Under the pieces are notes generated by a model that saw only the letters and a program-made list of their open reading frames with translations, had not been told where the DNA came from and made no database searches. Below are positions 56,414-64,000 of a DNA stretch of 64,000 bases, piece by piece. Within the stretch, counting starts at the first letter, position 1; the number at the start of each line of letters is the position of its first letter. A program made the position numbers and the translations under genes. This stretch comes from an uncultured Paracoccaceae bacterium (GTDB lineage Bacteria > Pseudomonadota > Alphaproteobacteria > Rhodobacterales > Rhodobacteraceae), in assembly GCA_947503925.1 (NCBI GenBank), contig CANNFQ010000002.1:248001-312000 (forward strand), written 5' to 3'.

Positions 56414-57409
56414 CTAACGCATCCAGAAACCGGCGGATTTGATTTTGTTGCGCAGGGCTTGTTCGCGCCGTGGCAAGTTGTTTTGATCAAACAGCGCCCG
56501 CACCTTCTGGCCGCGCTTTTGATAGATCATCCGCTTGAACGGGTCATATTGCTTGAGCCATTTTTTGATCTTGTTGGGGGCGGCCACGGCCTCTAGCGCG
56601 GCGATGGCGGCATCGCTTTCGCGGGCATAAAAGAGCGGCAATATCCTGTAATGACACGAGATATCACCATCCAGCCCGTCCAGCTCTGGACCGGGGCGAC
56701 CCCCACCCAGCGCATGAATGACCAGCGGCAGAACCACTTGATCAAGCCAGGGATCAAGCGGCTGGATCACCAGTTCGGGGGGCGGATCATCCCGCACCGA
56801 CAGGGCATATTCGGTGAATAACCTGCCAAATACCGCCGGATCAGCGCCGAAAAACCAGCCCGCGTTGAAATAAAGATAGCGTTCCCAATATTCATCCGGC
56901 TGGCCCAGATCCAGCGAGCTTTCAAAATCCAGCCCGAACCGGTCATAGAGTGATTTCCAGATCGCGGTATAGCCGGGCCAGTACAGTTCCTCGACCGGCC
57001 AGGTGCCGCTGCGTTGCATAGAGGCGGCTGGGCGCGCAAATTCAAAGGCCACCAGGCCCAGATCGCCGGTGATCAATGTATCAGTGTCAAAGAAGATAAA
57101 GGGCTCATGTGCGGGCAGGGTGCTGAGCGCCTCGATCTTGTTGCCATGCGGGTAGGACTGTCCGAAATGGGCGGAAGAAAAAGGCAGGATTTCGGCCCCG
57201 TTTTCGGTCAGGACCGTTTTGATGTCATCCGACATGCGTGGGTCATGATCCCAAAGCGGGCCGGGCTGCGGTTCGGCCACAATCAAGCGACCCGTGAAAC
57301 CCGGCGCGTTCTGATGCAATGATGCGGCGAACAAAAGTGCCTCATATTGCAGGCGCCCCCCTTGTCCGACGATCAATATGTTGAAGGGCTGCCCTATCCC
57401 TTTGGCCAT
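56414..57409 (-). CDS. GT-A-like protein with DxD motif
   Basis: A 331-residue protein with a nucleotide-sugar-binding fold: FNILIVGQGGRLQYEALLFAASLHQN at the start and FIFFDTDTLITGDL (DxD-type metal site) at about residue 107. The middle (WPGYTAIWKSLYDRFGLDFESSLDL and FNAGWFFGADPAVFGRLF) resembles GT8-like capping or pilin-type glycosyltransferases. The C terminus is basic (KIKKWLKQYDPFKRMIYQKRGQK). It is divergent from the HWE kinase gene, with a 52-bp gap. Acceptor unknown. Confidence 0.65.
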   Translation of the reverse strand: MAKGIGQPFNILIVGQGGRLQYEALLFAASLHQNAPGFTGRLIVAEPQPGPLWDHDPRMSDDIKTVLTENGAEILPFSSAHFGQSYPHGNKIEALSTLPAHEPFIFFDTDTLITGDLGLVAFEFARPAASMQRSGTWPVEELYWPGYTAIWKSLYDRFGLDFESSLDLGQPDEYWERYLYFNAGWFFGADPAVFGRLFTEYALSVRDDPPPELVIQPLDPWLDQVVLPLVIHALGGGRPGPELDGLDGDISCHYRILPLFYARESDAAIAALEAVAAPNKIKKWLKQYDPFKRMIYQKRGQKVRALFDQNNLPRREQALRNKIKSAGFWMR

Positions 57410-57461
57410 ATTTGCTTTTATCCCATGCTGTCCTATTCTGCTGTAGCGTCGGGCGGGTTAT

Positions 57462-58541
57462 GTGACAACATCTGTTCGGCCATGGGGAACGCTGCGGCGT
57501 CAGGCGAACGAAGGCAAGATATTGCACAACGATACGGGCCACGGCTTTGATTTTCAGGAAATTTTCGCGCTGACGACAGCCCCGCATACGATTCTTGACG
57601 CTGAATTTCGCATCCGTTTGGCGAATGACGCCTATTGTGCCCTGGTCGGGCTGCCAGAGGCAGAGCTGATCGGCCAGGATATCCTGAAGCTGTTTCCTGA
57701 AAGCGCGGAACGGCAGGCCAAGGTTAAGGCAGCGTTTCGGCAGGCATTGGATGGGCAGGCGGCCCATCTGCCGGAACTGCATTATCCGATTGTTGACCCC
57801 GAAGACCCAGACCATCCGGCCACGGATTATTGGTGGTCCCTTGACTGTGTGCCGATGTCTGCGCATGCCACCTATGGTCCGGTTTTTCTGGTGAAGCTGG
57901 ACGATATCACACGGCAGGTGATGGCCCGGATGCGCCGCGATGAATTTGCCGCCGAATTGCAGCACCGCATAGGTAATGCCCTGACCCTTGTGCAGATCAT
58001 CGCGCGCAAGACCGGTCAGAATTCAACTGATCTTGATAGCTTTCTGCGTGTTTATGAGAGCCGGATCAGGGCTTTGGGCAAGACCCATGCCTTTTTGTCG
58101 GGGGTGAACTGGGACGGGATGACCGTGCGCCAGATCATCGAACAACAGATCCTTGCGGAAAATGTTGATCGGCAGGCTTCGATCCGGATTGATGGACCTG
58201 ATTGGCGTCTGTCTGTGTTGCATGCGCAGACATTTGCGATGGCGGTTCACGAGTTGATCGCGAATGCGACCGCTTATGGCGCGCTGTCAGTCCCGGGTGG
58301 CGAGGTGGTGATCAGCTGGGATCATCCGCGCGATGGCAGCTATTATTTTGTATGGAAGGAAAGCGGTCTGACTGGTCTGACCGTGCCGGAGGCAACCGGT
58401 TTCGGCAGCCAGATGATTGACCGTCTCTTGCCCGGCCAACTGGGTGGCAAGGCGATTTTAACCTTTGAGCCGACCGGGTTTCACTACATGCTGATTGTCC
58501 CTGAAGATGTGGTTGTTCCGGTTGGCCAAGGCGCGCGCTGA
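57462..58541 (+). CDS. PAS-HWE sensor histidine kinase
   Basis: A protein of about 359 residues. A PAS domain (residues 30-150, FRIRLANDAYCALVGLPEAEL) is followed by the HWE-type kinase core: the phospho-acceptor region AELQHRIGNALTLVQIIARKTG and the ATP-binding part MAVHELIANATAYGALSVPGG. HWE/HisKA_2 kinases are typical of alphaproteobacterial general stress or light responses. No cognate response regulator is adjacent. The start is uncertain: GTG 57462 or an in-frame TTG at 57522, which has AAGG upstream; the PAS domain is intact with either. No membrane helix is present. Confidence 0.88.
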   Translation: MTTSVRPWGTLRRQANEGKILHNDTGHGFDFQEIFALTTAPHTILDAEFRIRLANDAYCALVGLPEAELIGQDILKLFPESAERQAKVKAAFRQALDGQAAHLPELHYPIVDPEDPDHPATDYWWSLDCVPMSAHATYGPVFLVKLDDITRQVMARMRRDEFAAELQHRIGNALTLVQIIARKTGQNSTDLDSFLRVYESRIRALGKTHAFLSGVNWDGMTVRQIIEQQILAENVDRQASIRIDGPDWRLSVLHAQTFAMAVHELIANATAYGALSVPGGEVVISWDHPRDGSYYFVWKESGLTGLTVPEATGFGSQMIDRLLPGQLGGKAILTFEPTGFHYMLIVPEDVVVPVGQGAR

Positions 58542-58589
58542 CGGGGGCTCCGCCCTTGTCGTGCCGGGTTGAAACGGGCATCAGAGGGT

Positions 58590-59036
58590 ATGGTGTTTCG
58601 CAGTCATATGGAGACCGCATTGGCAGAGGCCCGTGCCGCTGCCGTCCGTGGTGAAGTGCCGGTTGGCGCGGTCGTTACCGGGCCTGATGGCGTTATCGCG
58701 CAGGCCGGTAATCGAACCAGAGAGTTGTGCGATCCAACCGCCCATGCGGAATTGCTGGTGATCCGGCAGGCTTGTGCGGCACTGGGGCAGGAACGGCTGT
58801 CCGGACTTGATCTTTATGTCACGCTGGAGCCTTGCCCGATGTGCGCCGCCGCCATCAGCAATGCCCGGATCGCCCGGCTTTATTATGGGGCCGCAGACCC
58901 GAAATCGGGTGGTGTGGGGCAGGGGCCGCGCATCTTTAGCCACCCGCAATGCCATCATGTGCCGGAAATCTATGACGGGATTGATGCGACCGCGTCAGAG
59001 ACCTTGCTGAAACAGTTTTTCGCCGCGCGACGTTGA
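58590..59036 (+). CDS. tadA: tRNA-adenosine deaminase TadA
   Basis: A 148-residue cytidine-deaminase-fold protein. The zinc site is HAELLVIRQA and PCPMCAAAIS; the start of the domain is TALAEARAAAVRGEVPVGAVVT. It deaminates A34 of tRNA-Arg(ACG) to inosine, an essential step in most bacteria. The C-terminal PRIFSHPQCHHVPEIYDG is typical of TadA rather than CDA. The start is set at MVFRSHMETA with GAGG upstream, though a shorter start at MET is possible. Confidence 0.88.
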   Translation: MVFRSHMETALAEARAAAVRGEVPVGAVVTGPDGVIAQAGNRTRELCDPTAHAELLVIRQACAALGQERLSGLDLYVTLEPCPMCAAAISNARIARLYYGAADPKSGGVGQGPRIFSHPQCHHVPEIYDGIDATASETLLKQFFAARR

Positions 59037-59042
59037 CACGAC

Positions 59043-59714
59043 CTAGATTGCAACCACGTCCATTACATCGGGCGTCAGCACATTGACCTCTGGCAGTGCA
59101 TCAACAAGCGGTTGGGCCGATTGCGCCAGAAGCGGGAATGTCTTGTAGTGGCAGGGAATGACCGTTTTGAAGCTAAAATATTTCCGTGCTGCAAAAGCTG
59201 CCCCTTCCATTCCCATGGTGTAATGCCCGCCACAGCACAGAATCCCGATGTCGGGCTGATAGAACTCCCCCATCCAGCCCATATCGGCCATGATATCCGT
59301 ATCGCCTGAGACGTAGACCATGTGGCCCTCGCCATTGATCATATAACCTGCCTCTGTCCCGGCATAATCTGACCCGATTGAGGAAGAATGGGTCGCCTGC
59401 ACCATGGACACCTGTGCCCCGTTCAGGTCGACTGTACCACCCTTGTTGAATTCGACCGTTTTGCCCGCATCAAAATGCGCGCAAAGTTCCGGTATCCCCA
59501 CAACAGTTGCGCCGGTTTCCTGCGCGATATCAGCCACTTCGGAGGTGTGATCGAAATGCCCGTGCGTCAGCAGGATGTGCGTGGCCCCCGCCAGTGCAAC
59601 CGCCAGCTGATCATCGGGAAACGACGGGTTGCCCGCCAACCATGGGTCGATCAGAAGCACCGCATCTGCGACCTCTATCCGGAAACTCGCGTGACCTAGC
59701 CAGGTGATTTTCAT
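59043..59714 (-). CDS. UlaG-like metal-dependent hydrolase (MBL fold, UPF0173)
   Basis: A 223-residue protein with the MBL metal motif LLTHGHFDHTSEVADIA (HxHxDH) and, further on, MVQATHSSSIGSDYAGTEAGYMI and VSGDTDIMADMGW. It opens KITWLGHASFRIE, which is diagnostic for the UPF0173/UlaG-like group. These enzymes hydrolyse phosphorylated or lactone-type metabolites; the substrate here is open. It is convergent with tadA by a 6-bp gap. Confidence 0.92.
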   Translation of the reverse strand: MKITWLGHASFRIEVADAVLLIDPWLAGNPSFPDDQLAVALAGATHILLTHGHFDHTSEVADIAQETGATVVGIPELCAHFDAGKTVEFNKGGTVDLNGAQVSMVQATHSSSIGSDYAGTEAGYMINGEGHMVYVSGDTDIMADMGWMGEFYQPDIGILCCGGHYTMGMEGAAFAARKYFSFKTVIPCHYKTFPLLAQSAQPLVDALPEVNVLTPDVMDVVAI

Positions 59715-59767
59715 TTTGCCCTCCGTCGCTGTAATGGCAGGATAGCCAAGGATGGGAAGGGCACAAG

Positions 59768-60415
59768 ATGGATTGGTTTGAACAGGTTGACGGTTATTGC
59801 GAGCGCACCGATCTCAGCTACTGGTCCGAACCGCTGAATGCCGTCACGAACCTCGCCTTCCTTATTGCCGCCCTCATCATGTGGCGGCGCGGTGTGGATG
59901 TGTCGGGCGCGCGCGTCCTCTGTGTGATCCTTTTGGCTATCGGTGTCGGTAGTTTTCTGTTTCACACCTATGCGACCTTATGGGCGGTCATGGCTGACGT
60001 GGTTCCAATTGGCATTTTCATCCTGACATATCTGTTTTTGACCAACCGCGATATTGTCGGGATGCCATGGTGGAGCGCTGCATTGGTGACGGCGCTGTTT
60101 GTGCCTTACGCCGCTGTCATGGTCCCGCTTCTGGACCGGATGCCATTTTTGCATATCTCGGATTTTTACTGGACGGTCCCGCTTCTCCTGCTGATCTATG
60201 CTGCCTTTTTGCGAGGGCCGGTAGGGCAGGGATTTGTGGTGGGTGCTGCCATTTTATGCCTGTCGATCACCTTGCGATCTGTTGATGAAATCTGGTGTGC
60301 GCAGTGGCCAATTGGCACGCATATCTTCTGGCATTGCCTGAATGGTGTCATGTTGGGCTGGATGATCGATGTTTACGTACGGCATATGCTTGCGGGCCAA
60401 GGCGCGGGGCGCTAA
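59768..60415 (+). CDS. Ceramidase-family membrane protein
   Basis: A 215-residue protein with seven hydrophobic helices. The start WFEQVDGYCERTDLSYWSEPLNAVTNLAFLIAALI and the loop GVGSFLFHTYATLWAVMADVVPIG match the alkaline-ceramidase/PF05875 family, where Ser, His and Asp residues in these loops bind zinc. Bacterial members are poorly characterised; a role on membrane lipids or as a 7TM sensor is possible. It has its own start next to GGGAAGGG, and the gatC gene follows after 32 bp. Confidence 0.82.
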   Translation: MDWFEQVDGYCERTDLSYWSEPLNAVTNLAFLIAALIMWRRGVDVSGARVLCVILLAIGVGSFLFHTYATLWAVMADVVPIGIFILTYLFLTNRDIVGMPWWSAALVTALFVPYAAVMVPLLDRMPFLHISDFYWTVPLLLLIYAAFLRGPVGQGFVVGAAILCLSITLRSVDEIWCAQWPIGTHIFWHCLNGVMLGWMIDVYVRHMLAGQGAGR

Positions 60416-60447
60416 ACGCGAAGCCGACCAAACATGCGGAGACATTC

Positions 60448-60735
60448 ATGTCCATCGACACAGAAACCGCCCGCCGCGTGGCCAAGCTGGCCCGGATCAA
60501 GGTGGAAGACGATCAATTGCCTGCGCTGGCATCGGAATTCAGTGCCATCCTCGGCTTTATCGAGCAGCTGAACGAGGTGGATGTTGAGGGCGTGGAACCT
60601 ATGACATCTGTCACCCCGCAGCGCCTGAAACGCCGCGATGATGTTGTCACCGATGGAAGCCAGCAAGAGGCTGTGTTGAAGAATGCACCCGATGCCCGTG
60701 AAGGGTTCTTTGCCGTGCCGAAGGTGGTGGAATAA
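60448..60735 (+). CDS. gatC: Asp-tRNA(Asn)/Glu-tRNA(Gln) amidotransferase subunit C
   Basis: A 95-residue protein starting [21 protein letters not shown]. It has [25 protein letters not shown] and ends [20 protein letters not shown]...FFAVPKVVE, the full GatC pattern. It binds between GatA and GatB and stabilises the complex that makes Gln-tRNA and Asn-tRNA. It overlaps gatA by one base. gatB is not adjacent. Confidence 0.95.
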   Translation: MSIDTETARRVAKLARIKVEDDQLPALASEFSAILGFIEQLNEVDVEGVEPMTSVTPQRLKRRDDVVTDGSQQEAVLKNAPDAREGFFAVPKVVE

Positions 60736-62216
60736 TGACTGATCTGACCAAACTGACCATTGCCCAAGCCCGCGACGCCATGCGCAAGGGCGATACAACA
60801 AGTGCCGAGATCACTGATGCCTGCCTGTCGGCCATTGAAGGCGCAGGCGCGCTGGGCGCCTTTGTGCATCATACGCCCGAGATCGCCGCCGATCAGGCCA
60901 AGGCTGCCGATGCCCGGATCAGGGCGGGGGATGCCCCCGCCATGTGTGGTATCCCCCTTGGTATTAAGGATCTGTTCTGCACCAAGGGCGTCCCGTCGCA
61001 GGCCGCATCCGGTATTCTGGAAGGCTTCAGGCCGGAATATGAATCGACCGTCACAACCCAGCTGTTTGACGCCGGTGCTGTGATGCTGGGCAAGCTGAAC
61101 ATGGATGAATTCGCCATGGGCTCGTCCAATGAAACCTCTGTCTATGGCAATGCCGTCAACCCGTGGCGGCGCGGCAATGAGGATACCGCGCTGACCCCCG
61201 GTGGGTCCTCCGGAGGGTCGGCCAGCGCTGTTGCGGCTGACCTGTGCCTTGCGGCCACCGGCACCGATACGGGCGGGTCCATCCGCCAGCCTGCGGCTTT
61301 CGTCGGTATCACCGGGTTGAAACCGACTTATGGCCGCGTGTCGCGTTGGGGCATTGTCGCCTTTGCCTCTTCGCTGGATCAAGCCGGACCGATGACCAAG
61401 GATGTGCGCGACAGTGCCATCATGTTGCAGGCCATGTGTGGTCATGATCCCATGGACAGCACCAGCGCCGATCTGGCCGTGCCGGATTTTGAAGCCGCAT
61501 TGACCGGCGATATCAAAGGCAAAACCATCGGTATTCCCAAGGAATACCGTATGGACGGGATGCCCGAAGAGATTGAAAAGCTGTGGGCCGATGGCACCGC
61601 CATGCTGAAAGATGCGGGCGCTAAGATCGTTGATATCACGCTGCCGCATACGAAATACGCGCTGCCTGCCTATTACGTGATTGCCCCTGCGGAGGCATCA
61701 TCGAACCTGGCCCGTTATGATGGTGTCCGCTTTGGCCACCGTGCCAAGCTCGCGCAGGGTGATGGCATCACGGAGATGTATGAAAAGACCCGCGCCGAGG
61801 GGTTCGGTCCTGAAGTTCAGCGCCGCGTGATGATCGGGACATATGTGCTGTCAGCTGGTTTCTATGATGCCTATTACAACCGGGCGCGTAAGGTGCGTGC
61901 GCTGATCAAGCGCGATTTTGATCAGGTGTTTGCAGATGGTGTTGACGCGATCCTGACGCCTGCCACCCCATCTGCCGCTTTTGGGCTGGGCGAGAATATG
62001 GACCCGATCCAGATGTATCTGAATGACGTGTTTACCGTCACGGTGAACCTTGCGGGCCTGCCGGGGATCTCCGTTCCTGCGGGGCTGGACAGTCAAGGCT
62101 TGCCCTTGGGTTTGCAGCTGATTGGCCGCCCGTGGGAAGAAGCCGAACTGCTCAATACCGCTTACGCGCTGGAACAGTCTGCGGGTTTTGTAGCCAAACC
62201 GGCCAAGTGGTGGTAA
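60735..62216 (+). CDS. gatA: Asp-tRNA(Asn)/Glu-tRNA(Gln) amidotransferase subunit A
   Basis: A 493-residue amidase. The Ser-cisSer-Lys triad lies in [10 protein letters not shown] (Lys), [15 protein letters not shown] and [16 protein letters not shown] (Ser pair). It liberates ammonia from glutamine for the transamidation. Coupled to gatC through a one-base overlap (TAATG). Full normal length. Confidence 0.97.
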   Translation: MTDLTKLTIAQARDAMRKGDTTSAEITDACLSAIEGAGALGAFVHHTPEIAADQAKAADARIRAGDAPAMCGIPLGIKDLFCTKGVPSQAASGILEGFRPEYESTVTTQLFDAGAVMLGKLNMDEFAMGSSNETSVYGNAVNPWRRGNEDTALTPGGSSGGSASAVAADLCLAATGTDTGGSIRQPAAFVGITGLKPTYGRVSRWGIVAFASSLDQAGPMTKDVRDSAIMLQAMCGHDPMDSTSADLAVPDFEAALTGDIKGKTIGIPKEYRMDGMPEEIEKLWADGTAMLKDAGAKIVDITLPHTKYALPAYYVIAPAEASSNLARYDGVRFGHRAKLAQGDGITEMYEKTRAEGFGPEVQRRVMIGTYVLSAGFYDAYYNRARKVRALIKRDFDQVFADGVDAILTPATPSAAFGLGENMDPIQMYLNDVFTVTVNLAGLPGISVPAGLDSQGLPLGLQLIGRPWEEAELLNTAYALEQSAGFVAKPAKWW

Positions 62217-62255
62217 CTTATCCAAAAGAAAACGCAGTGTGACAGGTGATACCCC

Positions 62256-63023
62256 ATGAAAACGGGTTTTATGATTTTGGCATCAGTGGTGGCTTTGACC
62301 GCATGTGGATCAAGCCAGCCGCCCCAGCAGGGTGTCGGGTTTAACGACTACGCGGATTTTGAGCTGGAGCGCGCCCGGCGCGAGGCCGCATTGTCATCCC
62401 CGCGGGGCACGATCGTGCCGCCGCCACAGGTGACCACAATTCCGGGCCGTTCGTCGCCTGTCACCCAACCGGGTGCCGCCATACCGTCAAGTGATCTGGC
62501 GGCTGCGGGTATTGGCGGGACGGCCACCCAGCCTGTTCAGACGCCGGTAAATACGGGCATTGATCCGAACCGCACGCAGGGGCTTGATGCATCCCCCACA
62601 AATGCAGCCCCGGCTTTGGCCAATAATCAGGGTGGTATTTCGGATGAACAAAGCTTTGATGCCGTATCTGGCCGCGAAACCATTGAAAGCGATGCGCAAC
62701 GCCGCGCCGCCCAAGCAGCCGCCCGTCAGGAAATACAGCCGACTGCTGTGCCGCAGCGCCCCAGTTCAACCGGCCCGAACATCGTGGAATACGCGATCAA
62801 TGCGCCGAATGTGAAAGGGCAGGAGTGGTATAGCCGTTCACTTTTGTCCGGGCAGGGCCGTTTCCAGCGCAATTGTGCCGCCTATTCCAGCGCGGATGAG
62901 GCACAGCGCGATTTTCTGGCCCGTGGTGGCCCGGAACGTGACCGTCGCGGCATTGACCCCGATGGTGACGGTTTTGCATGCGGCTGGGACCCGGCCCCGT
63001 TCAAGCGTGCCGCAGGACAGTAA
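62256..63023 (+). CDS. Lipoprotein with excalibur-like C-terminal domain
   Basis: A 255-residue protein with signal MKTGFMILASVVALTAC (lipobox LTAC). The middle is a Pro/Ser/Gln-rich linker (SQPPQQGVGFNDYADFELERARR..., PVQTPVNTGIDPNRTQGLD). The last 60 residues (GQGRFQRNCAAYSSADEAQRDFLARGGPERDRRGIDPDGDGFACGWDPAPF) carry the DxDxDGxxC calcium-type motif of excalibur domains. It is exported and surface- or periplasm-exposed. Its end overlaps the amidase start by 17 bp, suggesting a linked role at the cell wall. Confidence 0.82.
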   Translation: MKTGFMILASVVALTACGSSQPPQQGVGFNDYADFELERARREAALSSPRGTIVPPPQVTTIPGRSSPVTQPGAAIPSSDLAAAGIGGTATQPVQTPVNTGIDPNRTQGLDASPTNAAPALANNQGGISDEQSFDAVSGRETIESDAQRRAAQAAARQEIQPTAVPQRPSSTGPNIVEYAINAPNVKGQEWYSRSLLSGQGRFQRNCAAYSSADEAQRDFLARGGPERDRRGIDPDGDGFACGWDPAPFKRAAGQ

Positions 63024-63762
63024 AGATGCGGACGCGGAGCCGCTGCCACCGGGTTATCGCCTGATCGGCGGCTGGGGCGACGGGGAACCGGGACCGCGTC
63101 AATCGCCCAATTTCGGCCCGCGCAGGGATGGTGCCCAGCCGGACATGGTCGTCATCCACTATACCGCGATGAAAAGCGCCTATGCGGCTTGTGACGTGTT
63201 GTGCGACCCTGCATCAGAGGTGTCAGCGCATTATCTGATAGATGAAACCGGGCATGTCACTGCGTTGGTTCCGGAAGCTTTGCGCGCCTGGCATGCGGGT
63301 GCCGGGCGTTGGGGGGCTGTGACGGATGTGAACAGCCATTCCATCGGGATTGAGCTGGCCAATGACGGGTTCAGCCCCTTTGCCGCCTCGCAGATGGATG
63401 CGCTGACTGATCTGTTGAAGGGGATCCGCGCGCGTTGGGATATCCGGCCAGAGCGGGTGATTGGCCATTCGGATATGGCGCCTGGGCGCAAGATTGACCC
63501 CGGTCCACGCTTTGACTGGCGCCGGTTGGCGCTGGAGGGGCTGGCGGTCTGGCCCGATGACGGCGAGGCCGAAACTGGGCGGTTCATTCCGCTGATGCGC
63601 GCCTTTGGTTATACGGCTGACGTGTCTGATGATCTGCTGCTTAGCGCCTTCCGGCTGCGGTTTCGCCCACATCAATCCGGGCCATTGGATCGTCGCGATG
63701 CCTTTATGATCATGGACCTTGCCAAACGTTTCCCCGTTGACGTGAACGCCGCTTGGGCCTAA
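63007..63762 (+). CDS. N-acetylmuramoyl-L-alanine amidase (Amidase_2/AmpD-like)
   Basis: A 251-residue protein with GTG start inside the preceding gene. The amidase_2 zinc site is MVVIHYTAM (His), ...AWHAGAGRWGAV... and VIGHSDMAPGRKIDPGPRFDW (His and the catalytic Lys/Asp motif). It cleaves the amide between MurNAc and L-Ala, as in recycling AmpD. The C-terminal 80 residues (GRFIPLMRAFGYTADVSDDLLLSAF) resemble a peptidoglycan-binding helix bundle. No signal peptide is visible, so it is probably cytosolic. Confidence 0.88.
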   Translation: MPQDSKDADAEPLPPGYRLIGGWGDGEPGPRQSPNFGPRRDGAQPDMVVIHYTAMKSAYAACDVLCDPASEVSAHYLIDETGHVTALVPEALRAWHAGAGRWGAVTDVNSHSIGIELANDGFSPFAASQMDALTDLLKGIRARWDIRPERVIGHSDMAPGRKIDPGPRFDWRRLALEGLAVWPDDGEAETGRFIPLMRAFGYTADVSDDLLLSAFRLRFRPHQSGPLDRRDAFMIMDLAKRFPVDVNAAWA

Positions 63763-63775
63763 TCCGATGCGCGCG

Positions 63776-64000
63776 CGGATGGCTGGATGGCTGCGGCAGT
63801 GATGTCGAGGAAAGTCCGGACTCCACAAAGCACGGTGCCGGGTAATCCCCGGCGGGGGCAACCCCAGGGAAAGCGCCACAGAGAACAGACTACCCGGGTC
63901 GCATCGATGGTGCGCATTCGTCAAACCCCGGGAAAAGGTGAAACGGTGGGGTAAGAGCCCACCGCGCGACTGGCAACAGGAGCGGCACGGCAAGCCCCAC
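63776..64000 (+). ncRNA. rnpB: RNase P RNA, 5' part (truncated by the window end)
   Basis: The conserved P4-5' strand GAGGAAAGTCCGGACTCC (about 63807-63824) and the downstream AGGGAAAGCGCCACAGAGA (J11/12-type region) identify bacterial class A RNase P RNA. Visible helices include GGCGGGGGCAACCCC. It processes tRNA 5' leaders with RnpA. The exact 5' end is approximate and the 3' end lies outside. Confidence 0.9.

Overview
The window is a chromosomal segment of an alphaproteobacterium, most likely a marine Rhodobacterales (Roseobacter-type) bacterium. The assignment rests on gene content and protein character: a pccB/pccA/mcm propionyl-CoA locus with a ScfR-type regulator, short ProS, HdaA, Ppk1/Ppx, GatCA, LolE/LolD, ParE of about 650 residues and RNase P RNA. 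Sequence is moderately GC-rich and densely coding, with many 1- or 4-base start/stop overlaps. No tRNA, rRNA, CRISPR array, complete insertion sequence or prophage was recognised.

Layout. 0-13.8 kb: propionyl-CoA assimilation (pccR partial, pccB, pccA, methylmalonyl-CoA mutase) with TTTGCAAA-like operator motifs, an MFS exporter, several small orphan genes between pccB and pccA, a membrane protein, a DUF4174 protein, a VOC protein, a TerB/J-domain protein and an EEP-family hydrolase. 13.9-20.1 kb (minus strand): AI-2E-type permease, hdaA, ppk1, ppx, and a YceI protein. 20.4-23.7 kb: a VOC protein, proS, a peroxiredoxin and a secreted orphan.

23.8-32.6 kb is a self-contained sugar catabolic locus. 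A LacI regulator converges on a minus-strand operon encoding a LsrF/FbaB-type class I aldolase, a Gfo/Idh oxidoreductase, a D-lyxose-type cupin isomerase, a PfkB kinase, a ribose-type ABC transporter and a short mutarotase-like protein. A perfect TGGAAACGTTTCCA palindrome lies in front of the first gene. The set implies uptake, isomerisation, phosphorylation and aldol cleavage of an aldose whose identity the sequence does not give.

33-41 kb: DUF2937 and ThuA proteins, an orphan, lolE/lolD, an Ldh-family oxidoreductase, a YdcZ transporter, two related small cytochromes c flanking a DUF3047 protein, and a von Willebrand (DUF1194) protein. At 41-41.5 kb there is a patchwork of palindromic repeats; next to it a low-GC HNH-like orphan abuts parE. 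44.5-46 kb: L,D-transpeptidase, a small lipoprotein and a degenerate-looking stretch.

46-54.7 kb (minus strand): an orphan type VI secretion effector module, vgrG - DUF2169 - PAAR-like DUF4150 - rhs with an AHH-type nuclease tip - probable immunity gene, with no T6SS structural genes in view. 55-64 kb: a secreted alpha/beta hydrolase, a GT-A-like protein, a PAS-HWE sensor kinase, tadA, an UlaG-like MBL hydrolase, a ceramidase-family membrane protein, gatCA, a lipoprotein with an excalibur-like tail, an N-acetylmuramoyl-L-alanine amidase, and the 5' part of rnpB running off the end.
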